Counted from the first letter of the stretch, positions 37,140 through 45,134 are shown. The stretch: 64,000 nt of DNA from Lacticaseibacillus zeae DSM 20178 = KCTC 3804 (GCF_000260435.1 NZ_BACQ01000022.1:40498-104497); one strand, 5' to 3'. Notes: a model not told the origin generated them from the sequence alone. Numbers and translations are program-made.

Positions 37140-37156
37140 CCGCCTGCCCAGCGTGA
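37140..37156. repeat. 17-bp direct repeat, copy 2
   Basis: CCGCCTGCCCAGCGTGA, identical to 35996-36012, just upstream of the integrase ribosome site. An 11-base part (CACCGCCTGCC, 37138-37148) also appears inverted near attL at 24372-24382. Confidence 0.7.
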
Positions 37157-37172
37157 CGGATAGGAGAAGAAT

Positions 37173-38321
37173 ATGGCAATTAAAAAAGTAAAGCTTAAGT
37201 CTGGTGCAGTTCGCTACCGCGTAACGGTCAATGCTGGGCTTGTTGCTGGAAAACGCAAGAATATTGTTCGCAATGTTCAAAGCATGCAAAAAGCACGTCT
37301 ACTAGAGTCAGAACTCAAGCTAGACGTGGCCAATGGTTTATATGATGAAAACGACACTACCCCACCGGTTCAGACCTTTAGTGATTTGTACAATCAGTGG
37401 TGGCCGATCTATGTTCAAACTGTGGAAGGAAGTACAGCCTATAAGACTAAGCAGCTTTTCAATAACCACTTGATCCCTATGTTTGGTTCTAAAACTCTCA
37501 CCGCGATAAAAACCGGCAGCATTCAAAGTGCTGTCAGTCAGTGGCGAGAAACAACCACCAAGGCATACAAGGAACGTTTCATTTATTTGAAAAAGATACT
37601 CTCATTTGCTGTTAAGATGCAGTACATCGAAAAGAACCCCGCAGACGGTGTCGAATTGCCACGCGGGGTAGGATCTGGAAAGTCACCAGTTTACTGGGAT
37701 AACAAGCAAGTCGCCCGATTCCTAACTTGCATTGATCCTAATAACGATCCAGAAAAGTACACAATGTTTCTGCTGATGGTTAGCACCGGTATCAGGCGTG
37801 AAGAACTATGCGCCCTGAACGTATCAGATGTTAATTTCAAAACTTCCACACTGTCAATCAATAAAGCCTATGCAACTGGTCTGAATGGTAAGGAATCAAT
37901 TAAAGGCACCAAGTCAACCGCGGGTATGCGCACAATACCATTAACCCCGAAAGTGGCAATACAGCTTAAAAAGTGGATAGCATTACTTGACACAAGCAAG
38001 ATTATCAGCATTCGAGATGATCGGCCACTGTTCCCATCTCCACAACACTTTGAAAAACGCTTAGGCATTAACAGGCCTAACAAGTGGCTGAAAGATATTA
38101 TTGAAGCAAACCACCTTACACCTCGCATCACATTGCACGGTCTGCGTAAGTCTTTTGTAACGAATATGATTCGCAGCGGTGTTGATGTTTCAACTGTACA
38201 GCGGCTTGCCGGTCACTCTACGCCCGATGTGACGCTTCGCATATATGCTGGCATGAATCAGTCGGATGCTCGAGAAGGCATCGACAAGTTAGCAGAATAT
38301 ATGGAACAGGTAACATTTTAG
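37173..38321 (+). CDS. int: Tyrosine integrase
   Basis: 382 residues. The N-terminal AP2-like arm-binding region (KKVKLKSGAVRYRVTVNAG) is followed by a SAM-like core-binding domain (about 65-165) and the catalytic domain with Arg in TGIRREELCAL, His-x-x-Arg in LHGLRKSF, His in LAGHSTPDVTLRIY and the Tyr nucleophile in that RIYAG. All catalytic residues are intact. TAGGAGAAG ribosome site. The stop codon lies between two GGTAACAT arm-type words. The att core is 70 bases downstream, so this enzyme should direct insertion into the ssrA 3' end. Confidence 0.95.
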   Translation: MAIKKVKLKSGAVRYRVTVNAGLVAGKRKNIVRNVQSMQKARLLESELKLDVANGLYDENDTTPPVQTFSDLYNQWWPIYVQTVEGSTAYKTKQLFNNHLIPMFGSKTLTAIKTGSIQSAVSQWRETTTKAYKERFIYLKKILSFAVKMQYIEKNPADGVELPRGVGSGKSPVYWDNKQVARFLTCIDPNNDPEKYTMFLLMVSTGIRREELCALNVSDVNFKTSTLSINKAYATGLNGKESIKGTKSTAGMRTIPLTPKVAIQLKKWIALLDTSKIISIRDDRPLFPSPQHFEKRLGINRPNKWLKDIIEANHLTPRITLHGLRKSFVTNMIRSGVDVSTVQRLAGHSTPDVTLRIYAGMNQSDAREGIDKLAEYMEQVTF

Positions 38322-38328
38322 GTAACAT
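38309..38328 (+). repeat. Arm-type integrase sites near attR
   Basis: GGTAACAT at 38309 and 38321, overlapping the integrase stop codon. Same word and orientation as the three copies at 24331-24359. Confidence 0.55.
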
Positions 38329-38390
38329 TTGGAGTAAGGCCACCGCACGAATGCTGTTATATCAGCGGTTAAGGCTAATGCAGTTGGAGA

Positions 38391-38403
38391 CTCCTCACCT
38401 CCA
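38391..38403 (+). other. attR, right end of the island
   Basis: CTCCTCACCTCCA, identical to the tmRNA 3' end at 24228-24240. Only this part of ssrA is duplicated. Chromosomal sequence resumes with the original ssrA downstream region. Confidence 0.85.
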
Positions 38404-38433
38404 TTATTAAGCTTTTAGATACTTTTCGTTAGT

Positions 38434-38470
38434 CCCGAAATGCTGTTAAATCAGCATTTCGGGGCTTTTT
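38434..38470 (+). terminator. Original ssrA terminator, displaced by the island
   Basis: CCCGAAATGCTG (38434-38445) pairs perfectly with CAGCATTTCGGG (38452-38463), loop of 6, then GCTTTTT. It lies 31 bases after attR, the right place for the tmRNA terminator before insertion. Confidence 0.85.
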
Positions 38471-38688
38471 ATTTTCGGGTGTTTGGGGTTGTTTTTGAAG
38501 TGAAGTGCACAAAAGAGACCTCCCATCCAAAAAATGAGCAAGTAGAAAGTCTTTTTGTTGTACAAAAAAACACCCTGATCGACCAATCAGTGTGCTGCAA
38601 TTCAAGTCATATTCGGTTTTTGCTGGACCCGCCCAGTATTCTGTGATTGCCGGCTGAGTTTAACATCATCCTCGCAGTGGACTTATTA
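38471..38688. other. Non-coding accessory stretch
   Basis: No supported gene. An open frame starting at 38440 runs through the terminator hairpin and is not protein-like. The text may contain insertion-sequence debris, but no terminal repeats or transposase segment could be shown. Confidence 0.35.
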
Positions 38689-38910
38689 TTACTTAATAAC
38701 CCGGATCGATTTTATCTCATGCCCATACACAAGGTAAAGTGACGGATCATTGTCTAATCTAATATTGTAACTCTCTCCGTCCTCATCGTCATACTCGCTT
38801 GTATAAGCCGTCACCTTAGCATGAGACCATTTATCCAAAGTAACAGCACCCGTGGAATCCTTGAACTCAATAGCAACGATACGCCCAACAAGATTTGGTT
38901 TCAATTTCAC
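38689..38910 (-). CDS. Unknown 73-residue protein, paralog 1
   Basis: 73 residues with a GTG start (MKLKPNLVGRIVAIEFKDST). It matches the protein at 39610-39831 along its whole length. Shared features are KWSHA, YTSE followed by acidic DD..GE, LDNDP, and the end VYG.EIKSI. No known family is recognised. Small acidic tandem paralogs of this kind are often orphan immunity proteins, but there is no toxin gene in view. The ribosome site is weak. Confidence 0.6.
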   Translation of the reverse strand: MKLKPNLVGRIVAIEFKDSTGAVTLDKWSHAKVTAYTSEYDDEDGESYNIRLDNDPSLYLVYGHEIKSIRVIK

Positions 38911-38943
38911 CTAAGCTCATCCCCTTATATGGCACAACATACA

Positions 38944-39225
38944 TCAGCCCAAAACCAACGTGTTGAGATTAGCCCCAAGCCGCTCCCCACTTTTCAGGAA
39001 ATTCTTTTTTTCCAAACAACTCGCTAATGAACTTCGAGCATGTCCTAAGCAGCTCGAGAGGACGACAGAATCCATTTCTGGTTTAGAAATAAAAATGATG
39101 TCGCCAGAATTACGATTCATTTCTACAATGCCGCCTTTTTTTCGATCGTCTTCTGGATAAAAACTATATGATACTGTGTCGGGTGTAACAGCCAATAAAA
39201 ACATTGTCAGCATTACTCTACCCAT
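38944..39225 (-). CDS. Hypothetical protein, possibly degraded
   Basis: 93 residues. A core SYSFYPEDDRKKGGIVEMNR, NSGDIIFISKPEMD looks like a genuine protein domain, while the C-terminal part (KSGERLGANLNTLVLG) does not and may come from a frameshift. AGGAGA lies before several candidate ATGs. It is between two members of the small-paralog array. Function unknown. Confidence 0.4.
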   Translation of the reverse strand: MGRVMLTMFLLAVTPDTVSYSFYPEDDRKKGGIVEMNRNSGDIIFISKPEMDSVVLSSCLGHARSSLASCLEKKNFLKSGERLGANLNTLVLG

Positions 39226-39322
39226 TCTCCTATTTGAAATTCATTAGCACTTTTTGACAGCCATGAGCGGTGCCCGTGATAACGAGCCAAGTTTAACGTC
39301 ACCGCCTCGATGGACGCTTTAG

Positions 39323-39514
39323 TTATTCAATAACTTTAATAGACTTGATTTCATTTGCATCAACGCCAATAAATTGCCCCATCAGACGACCCACAGAAGG
39401 AATAATCGTCATATAAGGCAACCCATCGTCAGTTTCATCTGCATCAATTGCGTCCGTGACCTTTTCCTGAAGCTCGTAACCGCCAACAGAAGACACCTGA
39501 GTTTGTTTCCCAAA
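39323..39514 (-). pseudogene. Decayed relative of the 73-residue paralogs
   Basis: The frame has no start with a ribosome site (a TAG precedes it at 39515-39517; only a GTG at 39496 is possible). Its last residues ANEIKSIKVIE match the ends of both full paralogs (EIKSI.V.K). The flanking downstream sequence also resembles that of the other copies (AGTTTAAC or AGCTTAAC followed by GTGGAC, ATGGACG or GTGAAC words). A truncated third module copy. Confidence 0.5.
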
Positions 39515-39609
39515 CTATTCTAAATAACTCTTTATTTTGTTCTTAACCCTTTCAGTATGGTGTGCTTGCCAGCTAAGCTTAACATTATTCTCCGCAGTGA
39601 ACGCGTTAA

Positions 39610-39831
39610 TTATTTGACAATGTCAATAGATTTAATCTCATCCCCATACACGACATAACTAGTCGGATCGTTATCAAGACTAACTTCGATGTTCTCACCG
39701 TTATCGTCATCCAACTCACTCGTGTAGTAGGTCACTAAAGCGTGGCTCCACTTTTCAGGTGTAACAACAGCCTCATGGTCTTTAAAAACGATTCTTACTC
39801 GCTTACCTCTAAGATTCTTTGTGAGTTTCAT
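39610..39831 (-). CDS. Unknown 73-residue protein, paralog 2
   Basis: 73 residues from ATG 39829-39831 (MKLTKNLRGKRVRIVFKDHE), with GGGGAGG 9 bases upstream. It is the same length as the paralog at 38689-38910 and closely related to it (KWSHA, VT.YTSE, LDNDPTSYVVYGDEIKSI). Short, acidic and beta-rich. No known family recognised. Confidence 0.65.
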   Translation of the reverse strand: MKLTKNLRGKRVRIVFKDHEAVVTPEKWSHALVTYYTSELDDDNGENIEVSLDNDPTSYVVYGDEIKSIDIVK

Positions 39832-39923
39832 CTTTTGTAACCTCCCCAAGGAACGACGTGGGTTCGCTTCCTCTTACCAGACTCGAGCTTTTCAAGCGCA
39901 TAATAATTACGCTGAAGGCGCTG

Positions 39924-40076
39924 CTACTTTTCAGATTTATTATACTTGATCTCCTTGAAAACCGATATTGATTTCGTCAGACCATCTTTAATTAGCTTGG
40001 TATACTTAGTGAGTTCTTCACGATTGTTTTTAAAGTTTTTCTTGTGTGCCCATGCTTTATCAAACTCACACCAAAA
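39924..40076 (-). pseudogene. C-terminal fragment of an unknown protein
   Basis: A 50-codon open stretch with strongly protein-like, lysine-rich helical sequence (FWCEFDKAWAHKKNFKNNRE, then ELTKYTKLIKDGL...FKEIKYNKSEK). It is cut by an upstream TGA (40077-40079) and has no start. Probably the tail of a lost accessory gene. It is the only content seen between 39850 and 40223 apart from promoter sequence. Confidence 0.4.
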
Positions 40077-40223
40077 TCAGCAGCATCCTCGAGCTAAAAA
40101 TCACCTCAGATTAGCCGTGTTTTGGTAAAATAGTAAAGCCAATTCAAAAATTTATAACGTATCCACATTAACGCGTTCGTAGTCGCAGAAACCGGGCTGG
40201 CGAACGCTCAGGAGGGAACAACT

Positions 40224-40532
40224 ATGAATCATGAAGTTACCACCTTAATCAGCATTCTCGAATCGGCCGGTTTTTCGCACGACGAACTTGCCGGCACGCT
40301 CGCCGAACTGAATGATGCCGTTAATAACGGTCAGGCAACATCCATTCAACTTGTGAGTCCGGGTGCAGCGGCACGCTATATCAAACGAATCAACGATGAA
40401 ACCATTTTCCAAGCCCGATTCCGTCATAGCGATGAACCGGACCTGCTTAATAATGAATCAAGTGACGAACGGATTGAAAATCCCAATCAGGATTCGTGCA
40501 TTGTAATCAGCTACGACCCAGCCCAACATTAG
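40224..40532 (+). CDS. Hypothetical protein
   Basis: 102 residues, acidic, largely helical at the N terminus (LISILESAGFSHDELAGTLAEL) with a beta-like end (SCIVISYDPAQH). CAGGAGGG lies 8 bases before the ATG. No family recognised. It is followed after 13 bases by a small membrane protein gene, and the pair ends at the hairpin at 40687. Confidence 0.65.
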   Translation: MNHEVTTLISILESAGFSHDELAGTLAELNDAVNNGQATSIQLVSPGAAARYIKRINDETIFQARFRHSDEPDLLNNESSDERIENPNQDSCIVISYDPAQH

Positions 40533-40545
40533 AAAGGAGGCGCGC

Positions 40546-40671
40546 ATGAAGAAGATCGAGCATCGACCGATTGCAATCGTCACGATCATCGCCGGCAGTC
40601 TCGGCGTTGTCGCCAGTGGCATGAGTCTTGTCTCTGGCATTCTGCTGTTGACCAAGCGTCGCCGATCGTAA
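40546..40671 (+). CDS. Very small membrane protein
   Basis: 41 residues: MKKIEHRPIAIVTIIAGSLG, then VVASGMSLVSGILLLTKRRR and S. Two short hydrophobic segments or one long one, with basic ends. GAAAGGAGG lies 7 bases before the ATG. Second gene of the pair with 40224-40532. Confidence 0.6.
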   Translation: MKKIEHRPIAIVTIIAGSLGVVASGMSLVSGILLLTKRRRS

Positions 40672-40686
40672 GTCAATCAAAAAAGC

Positions 40687-40750
40687 AAAACACCTGCCGT
40701 TGCAACTTGCCCTTAAATTTAGGAACAAGTCACGACTGCAGGTGTTTTTT
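40687..40750. terminator. Bidirectional terminator
   Basis: AAAACACCTGC (40687-40697) pairs with GCAGGTGTTTT (40738-40748), then more T. It lies between the rightward small genes and the leftward alpha-galactosidase gene. Confidence 0.8.
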
Positions 40751-40782
40751 AATATTCAACAGTCTTCATGCGCTAAAATTAT

Positions 40783-43077
40783 TCAGACGTGGCCAACTTT
40801 CTCCTTGCCTTCTTCTTCACGCCGCCGATTAATGGCTCTTATATTGGTGACCCCGTCAAACGTCAACAAGGCAGACTGGTAGTCACCAATGAGTTGGGCT
40901 TGCTCGCGGTTGGCACCGTTAAACTGAATTGGTAAGCGGACGCCGACCCGCTGAAGGACATCACCGGAAATCGGGCCGGTGTGACCATTCACCCAATAAC
41001 GGCGATTCGGTTGGGCTAACGGTATTTTCATATATTGCACTGTCCGGCTGTCGGCATCGGCAAGGACGCGGAAGAACCCTAAAACCAGTCGCTTGCGAGC
41101 GTGATCACTTAACAACCACGCCACCTGATTCTGGCCATTGGATTGACGCGGCAACAATAAGCTGAAGTCGCCATTTAGAACGAGCGGTTGCAGGTCGTGA
41201 TAATAGGAAATCTGATCTTTTATCGTTGCCAGTTCTTTTGGTGTTAGTTTGGTTAAGTCGAGTTCATAGCCTAAAATGCCAAAAGCTGCAACACGAAAAC
41301 GGGTTGCCAATGGCGTTGTCCGTCCGACTTGTTCATTCGGCACGGCCGTAACGTGATTGCTCATGCAACTTAACGGATAAGCAAGCGCCGTTCCTGATTG
41401 GATGGCCAGCCGCTCAATGGCATCGGAATCGTCACTGGTCCAGATCTGTGGGCTATAAAAAAGAATGCCCAAGTCAAACCGTCCGCCGCCACCAGCACAA
41501 CCTTCAATCAACAGCTGCGGAAATGCCGTCAACAATTTCTGATAAAGCGTATAGACGCCTTGCACATAGCGATGGAAAAATTCGCCTTGCGGATGACCGA
41601 TTTTAGCCAGATAAGGCGAGTATGCCTCGGTGATACTTCGGTTCAGATCCCACTTAACGTAATCCAGATGCGTTTCGGTGATGACTTTTTGCATCTGATC
41701 GAAAATATTGTTGACGACCGCCGGATTGCTGAAGTCGAGCACATACTGATTGCGGGTAATCGAGAAGCGTCCGCGTTTTGGCCGGACAACCCAATTTGGG
41801 TGCTTTTGGAAGAATTGCGACCGCGGGGATACCATTTCCGGTTCAAACCACAGACCGAACTGCAATCCGAGGTCGTGAATCTCCTGCGCAAAATGGCCAA
41901 GCCCGTCCGGAAACTTGTGCTTGTTGGTAAACCAATCACCAAGTGAACTCAGATCGTTATCACGCGTCCCAAACCAGCCATCATCAAGGACAAAACAGTC
42001 CACTCCGACTTGACGCCCGAGTTTGGCTAAGCGCAACAGCTTTTGTTCATTCAAGTCAAAATAGGTCGCTTCCCAGCTGTTTAATACCACTGGACGCGTT
42101 TTTTGGCGCCATTGCGGATCAATAATATGCCGCGCTACAAACCGCTGATTGATTTGTGCTAGTCCGGCAAGCCCGCCGGAACTGAAACTAAAAACTGCTT
42201 CAGGCGTGGTAAAACTGGTCTTCGGATCCAAACGCCAACTAAAAGATGCCGGATGAATACCGATTAGTAGCCGCGTCTGATCCCACTCGTTGACCTCGAT
42301 GCTATCCAAGAAATTGCTGGAATAAATCAAGTTGGCGCCATAAGTGTCACCACTGGTAAACGACCGATTGACAGCATGTAAGGCCACAAAAGGATTCTGT
42401 TCATGACTGGAAGCTCCGCGTAACGACTCGACCGAAAATGTACCTTGGGTTAGTGGTTGAGTTTGAATATGCCGCTCTTTTGCCCAATTACCAGATAAAT
42501 GCACAACATCAAATCGACCCTGTGGTAGATTCAAGACCCCACTCAGCATCCGTTGAATCATGACCGGTTCAGAGCCTTGGTTGGTCAAAGTCGCAGCCCG
42601 AATCACCGCCGCACTGTCGGAAAAGATGGTATATTGCAACGTCAGTAACAACTGTGCCGTTTCGTCTTCCAGATGAATCGTCAAAACATCAGTCAAAGCC
42701 GGGTTACCAAAGCTGGTCGGATGATGCAGATCACGCATTTTCGTGTGACTGATACGATAATCTTTGAATACAAAATTCGGATACACCGGCGCATCATCCT
42801 GAGTCACGCTTAAGCTGCCTTGCCGAAAATCGCCCGTGCCGTAAACCGGATACTCCTGCTGGGCATCACCCAAAGCAAATGGCTGGTCATTAGAAAAGTT
42901 AGCCATCCAGGCATACGGACTGGAACCTTGGGACAAATAATCTAAGTCCGTATCTGTCAATGAAAGTCGCGGCCCAAAATAAAGGTGACCAAGCTGCCCA
43001 TTTGGCAACAGCGAACACAGGTAACTGATTTTCTGATTGTATAAATGAAAGGCATGATCGTGAATAACGTCGATCAA
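40783..43077 (-). CDS. Alpha-galactosidase, GH36
   Basis: 764 residues using a TTG start at 43075-43077, because AAAGGAGG lies 7 bases upstream; longer ATG frames (43104, 43179) have no ribosome site. The TIM-barrel holds FVLDDGWFGTRDNDLSSLGDW, the nucleophile Asp in VKWDLNRSITE, and CAGGGGRFDLGILFYSPQIWTSDDSDA with the acid/base Asp. An N-terminal beta-supersandwich and a C-terminal beta domain complete the GH36 layout. It hydrolyses alpha-1,6-galactosides such as melibiose and raffinose. It is cytoplasmic with no signal peptide. No sugar transporter or regulator lies beside it here. Confidence 0.93.
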   Translation of the reverse strand: MIDVIHDHAFHLYNQKISYLCSLLPNGQLGHLYFGPRLSLTDTDLDYLSQGSSPYAWMANFSNDQPFALGDAQQEYPVYGTGDFRQGSLSVTQDDAPVYPNFVFKDYRISHTKMRDLHHPTSFGNPALTDVLTIHLEDETAQLLLTLQYTIFSDSAAVIRAATLTNQGSEPVMIQRMLSGVLNLPQGRFDVVHLSGNWAKERHIQTQPLTQGTFSVESLRGASSHEQNPFVALHAVNRSFTSGDTYGANLIYSSNFLDSIEVNEWDQTRLLIGIHPASFSWRLDPKTSFTTPEAVFSFSSGGLAGLAQINQRFVARHIIDPQWRQKTRPVVLNSWEATYFDLNEQKLLRLAKLGRQVGVDCFVLDDGWFGTRDNDLSSLGDWFTNKHKFPDGLGHFAQEIHDLGLQFGLWFEPEMVSPRSQFFQKHPNWVVRPKRGRFSITRNQYVLDFSNPAVVNNIFDQMQKVITETHLDYVKWDLNRSITEAYSPYLAKIGHPQGEFFHRYVQGVYTLYQKLLTAFPQLLIEGCAGGGGRFDLGILFYSPQIWTSDDSDAIERLAIQSGTALAYPLSCMSNHVTAVPNEQVGRTTPLATRFRVAAFGILGYELDLTKLTPKELATIKDQISYYHDLQPLVLNGDFSLLLPRQSNGQNQVAWLLSDHARKRLVLGFFRVLADADSRTVQYMKIPLAQPNRRYWVNGHTGPISGDVLQRVGVRLPIQFNGANREQAQLIGDYQSALLTFDGVTNIRAINRRREEEGKEKVGHV

Positions 43078-43259
43078 TTGAGATCCTCCTTTGATTTTGT
43101 TCATTACCTTCGTTATAGCATAGAATGAGTGCAAATGTTGTTTTCTGAAAAAGCAATTATGAATTTTCCAAACCAGCACCAGACACTTGCCGGCGAATAT
43201 TTTCGCTTAAATAGCAAGATGTTTACAATCGTAGAAATAACACCAGTCGCCTCATCACA

Positions 43260-43306
43260 AAAGCCGGAAACTGTTTTCAGAATTTTGAAAACAGCTCCCG
43301 GCTTCT
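43260..43306. terminator. Terminator hairpin
   Basis: A long stem: AGCCGG and CTGTTTTCA on the left pair with TGAAAACAG and CCGGCT on the right, around a short AT loop. It lies after the stop of the leftward acyltransferase gene (43309) and upstream of the alpha-galactosidase gene. Confidence 0.75.
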
Positions 43307-43308
43307 GT

Positions 43309-44181
43309 TTATTTTTGCGGATCCCAGCCCGCAATATCTTTTGTTGAAAAAGTATACGTCAGCTTTCGATGATAGGCCGCTTCATATGCCCGACATTTTT
43401 GCCGGTAATCACGTTCCATCATTTGAAAACTGTTGTCGCGAACCGATAGTTTGGGATCGGGATAAATGGGATCAAGAACGTGAAGAATGTAGCGAACTTC
43501 CCGCAGTTGTTGATTTTCCCGAGCTGGCAGATCACGAATTTCCGTGAAACAGGAAATAATCGGCACATTCGCAGCTGCCGCGTAAAAATAAGCGCCGCGC
43601 TTTGGTGGCCGCGGTTTTCGGTAATTAAACCACATTTCCTGTTCTGGATAAATCAGAACCCAATGATTCCCGTTAAACGCCGCCGTCAGCATTTGCAAAA
43701 ACGGCCCATTCAAAAAACTTGGTCGCCCGGATAACGGAATCGTGTCATCATAGTTCATGACAAATCCCAACAACCCCTTCATGGCCAAGTTCGTATCCTG
43801 ACTCACGATATACATCCGATGACGGCCCGCCAATCGAACCGCTTTACGTACCGCCATATTTTCAAAAGGACTGAAGTGGTTGCTGGTAATGACTCCGCCG
43901 CTTTTAATGGACCGAATCTTGTCAATGCCAACAACGTCGACATCTTTCGTCACCCGCAACGCATAAGCATTCACCATGAGGCGGCAAATCAATGTTTTGA
44001 GCCGAAACGACCACGCCCGCCGCTGATGGAGGTAGCGGTTGATAATCGCCGTTTCTTCTGATTCAGAAAAAGTCGGATCATGCTGTTCGACTTTGACGTT
44101 GAACGTTTTGGCAGTAACCGCTCGGCGAATGTTGTCAATCACCGCCGCCCGATCCGGTCCGACAAACTTCCCCGATTTCAT
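43309..44181 (-). CDS. PlsC-family acyltransferase (1)
   Basis: 290 residues. Acyltransferase motif I appears as SNHFSPFENMA (HX4E instead of HX4D), and a motif III-like block as LIYPEQEMWFNYRKP with Glu-Gln after Pro. The family transfers fatty acyl groups from acyl-ACP/CoA to glycerol phosphate or glycolipids. There is no clear membrane helix except a hydrophobic patch near LICRLMVNAYAL. Last gene of a four-gene cluster (acyltransferase, GT8, GT8, acyltransferase) with 4-base overlap to the upstream GT8 gene. Confidence 0.8.
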   Translation of the reverse strand: MKSGKFVGPDRAAVIDNIRRAVTAKTFNVKVEQHDPTFSESEETAIINRYLHQRRAWSFRLKTLICRLMVNAYALRVTKDVDVVGIDKIRSIKSGGVITSNHFSPFENMAVRKAVRLAGRHRMYIVSQDTNLAMKGLLGFVMNYDDTIPLSGRPSFLNGPFLQMLTAAFNGNHWVLIYPEQEMWFNYRKPRPPKRGAYFYAAAANVPIISCFTEIRDLPARENQQLREVRYILHVLDPIYPDPKLSVRDNSFQMMERDYRQKCRAYEAAYHRKLTYTFSTKDIAGWDPQK

Positions 44182-45134
44182 AGCGCCACCTGTTCACCGT
44201 GATTGACGGCATTTAAAACGGTGTTACTTGTATGACAAGCTTGAACTGCCGTCTCCAACATACCGGCCATACTATCACGATCGGCTTGCTGATCAGCGGG
44301 GGTAAACGCCGCTAACTGCTGTTTCAAATCCTTTTCAAAGCCGGAAGCCGGCGCATAATGCCAAAACCGATCGCTTAGCTTGGCATTTTGATAGTGCCAC
44401 GGCTTACCAAAAAGATTATAGTGAATCAGCTTACCACCAGGTTCTGCAGCGGTCGGCACGCCAGTTTGCATGTTCCAGACTTTCGGCAAGTACTTGATCC
44501 GATGCTGGGCAATGACGTTAATGTAATCCTGATCAGCCGCAATCATCGTAAAATGATACGTTTTCAGCAAATGCAGGAAACGGCTTGAAAAGTGTTCCTT
44601 TCGCAACTGAGCCAGATTCATCAATAATACACCAGAATTAATATATTCGCCTGGTTGAACGCCAAAATCACGCTGGATGTATTCGATCGTCTCCGGATAA
44701 GTCATCATCACCGGATCAGCCACCCCGGCAAATAAATGATCGCCCATATCCGTTGCAAATAAGGCAGTTAGATCCCCATCCGCCACCGTATCTGCATCGA
44801 TATAAATAGCTTTATCATATTGCGGAAACATATCGGCAATGAACAACCGAAAATAAATTGTCAATGTGACATAATCACCGCGTAACTTATTTGTGTCGCC
44901 ACTAATTTGTTTGGTCACTGCATCCATCGCAATGAACCGGATCTTAAAGTGCGGTGCTGCCAATGCCGCCAGTCGCTTTTGGTTCTCCGCCAATAAGCCG
45001 CTGTTAAGAATATTGATCTCAAAATCAACTTGGGGATTTTTATTGGCCCGAATCGAGGTTAGCGCAACGGCCAGACAAGGGACATACCCATCATCTACCG
45101 AAAAGAAAATTGGAACTGTGGTCGTATTGGTCAT
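44178..45134 (-). CDS. Glycosyltransferase family 8 protein (1)
   Basis: 318 residues, GT-A fold. The start VPIFFSVDDGYVPCLAVALTS and the metal-binding DxD in KAIYIDADTVADGDLTALF, followed by GVADPVM and NSGVLLMNL, are family 8 signatures; HYNLFGKPWHY is the conserved C-terminal metal His motif. Members add glucose or galactose from UDP-sugars. It follows directly on the second GT8 gene (adjacent bases) and overlaps the acyltransferase gene by 4 bases. Confidence 0.9.
   Translation of the reverse strand: MTNTTTVPIFFSVDDGYVPCLAVALTSIRANKNPQVDFEINILNSGLLAENQKRLAALAAPHFKIRFIAMDAVTKQISGDTNKLRGDYVTLTIYFRLFIADMFPQYDKAIYIDADTVADGDLTALFATDMGDHLFAGVADPVMMTYPETIEYIQRDFGVQPGEYINSGVLLMNLAQLRKEHFSSRFLHLLKTYHFTMIAADQDYINVIAQHRIKYLPKVWNMQTGVPTAAEPGGKLIHYNLFGKPWHYQNAKLSDRFWHYAPASGFEKDLKQQLAAFTPADQQADRDSMAGMLETAVQACHTSNTVLNAVNHGEQVAL

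Larger units (their letters stand above)
24228..38403. mobile_element. cf-PICI-like phage satellite integrated in ssrA (14.2 kb)
   Basis: Bounded by a 13-bp repeat. Right end: tyrosine integrase and a cI/Stl-like repressor divergent from an AlpA/Xis-like HTH gene. Middle: small unknowns, prim-pol, SF3 helicase and an iteron-rich origin. Left: head closure, HNH, TerS, TerL, portal, protease-capsid fusion and connector. No tail tape measure, tail tube, baseplate, holin or endolysin gene is present. This content and order fit the capsid-forming PICI class: satellites with their own head and packaging genes that use helper phage tails. A deletion remnant of a siphophage is the alternative, but the compact, continuous module order and the short length argue for a satellite. 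Confidence 0.8.

Noticed and set aside
24241..38390. Intact prophage
   Set aside because: No tail tube, tape measure, baseplate, holin or endolysin gene could be found on either strand, and the total length is only about 14 kb.
38440..38646. Rightward open frame of 68 codons after attR
   Set aside because: It begins inside the perfect ssrA terminator hairpin and has no ribosome site; it is not a credible gene.
38471..38688. Insertion sequence remnant
   Set aside because: No terminal inverted repeats, target duplication or recognisable transposase segment could be shown.
39946..40128. Rightward open frame opposite the lysine-rich fragment
   Set aside because: No ribosome site. The opposite strand shows more protein-like sequence (charged helices), so this frame is its shadow.
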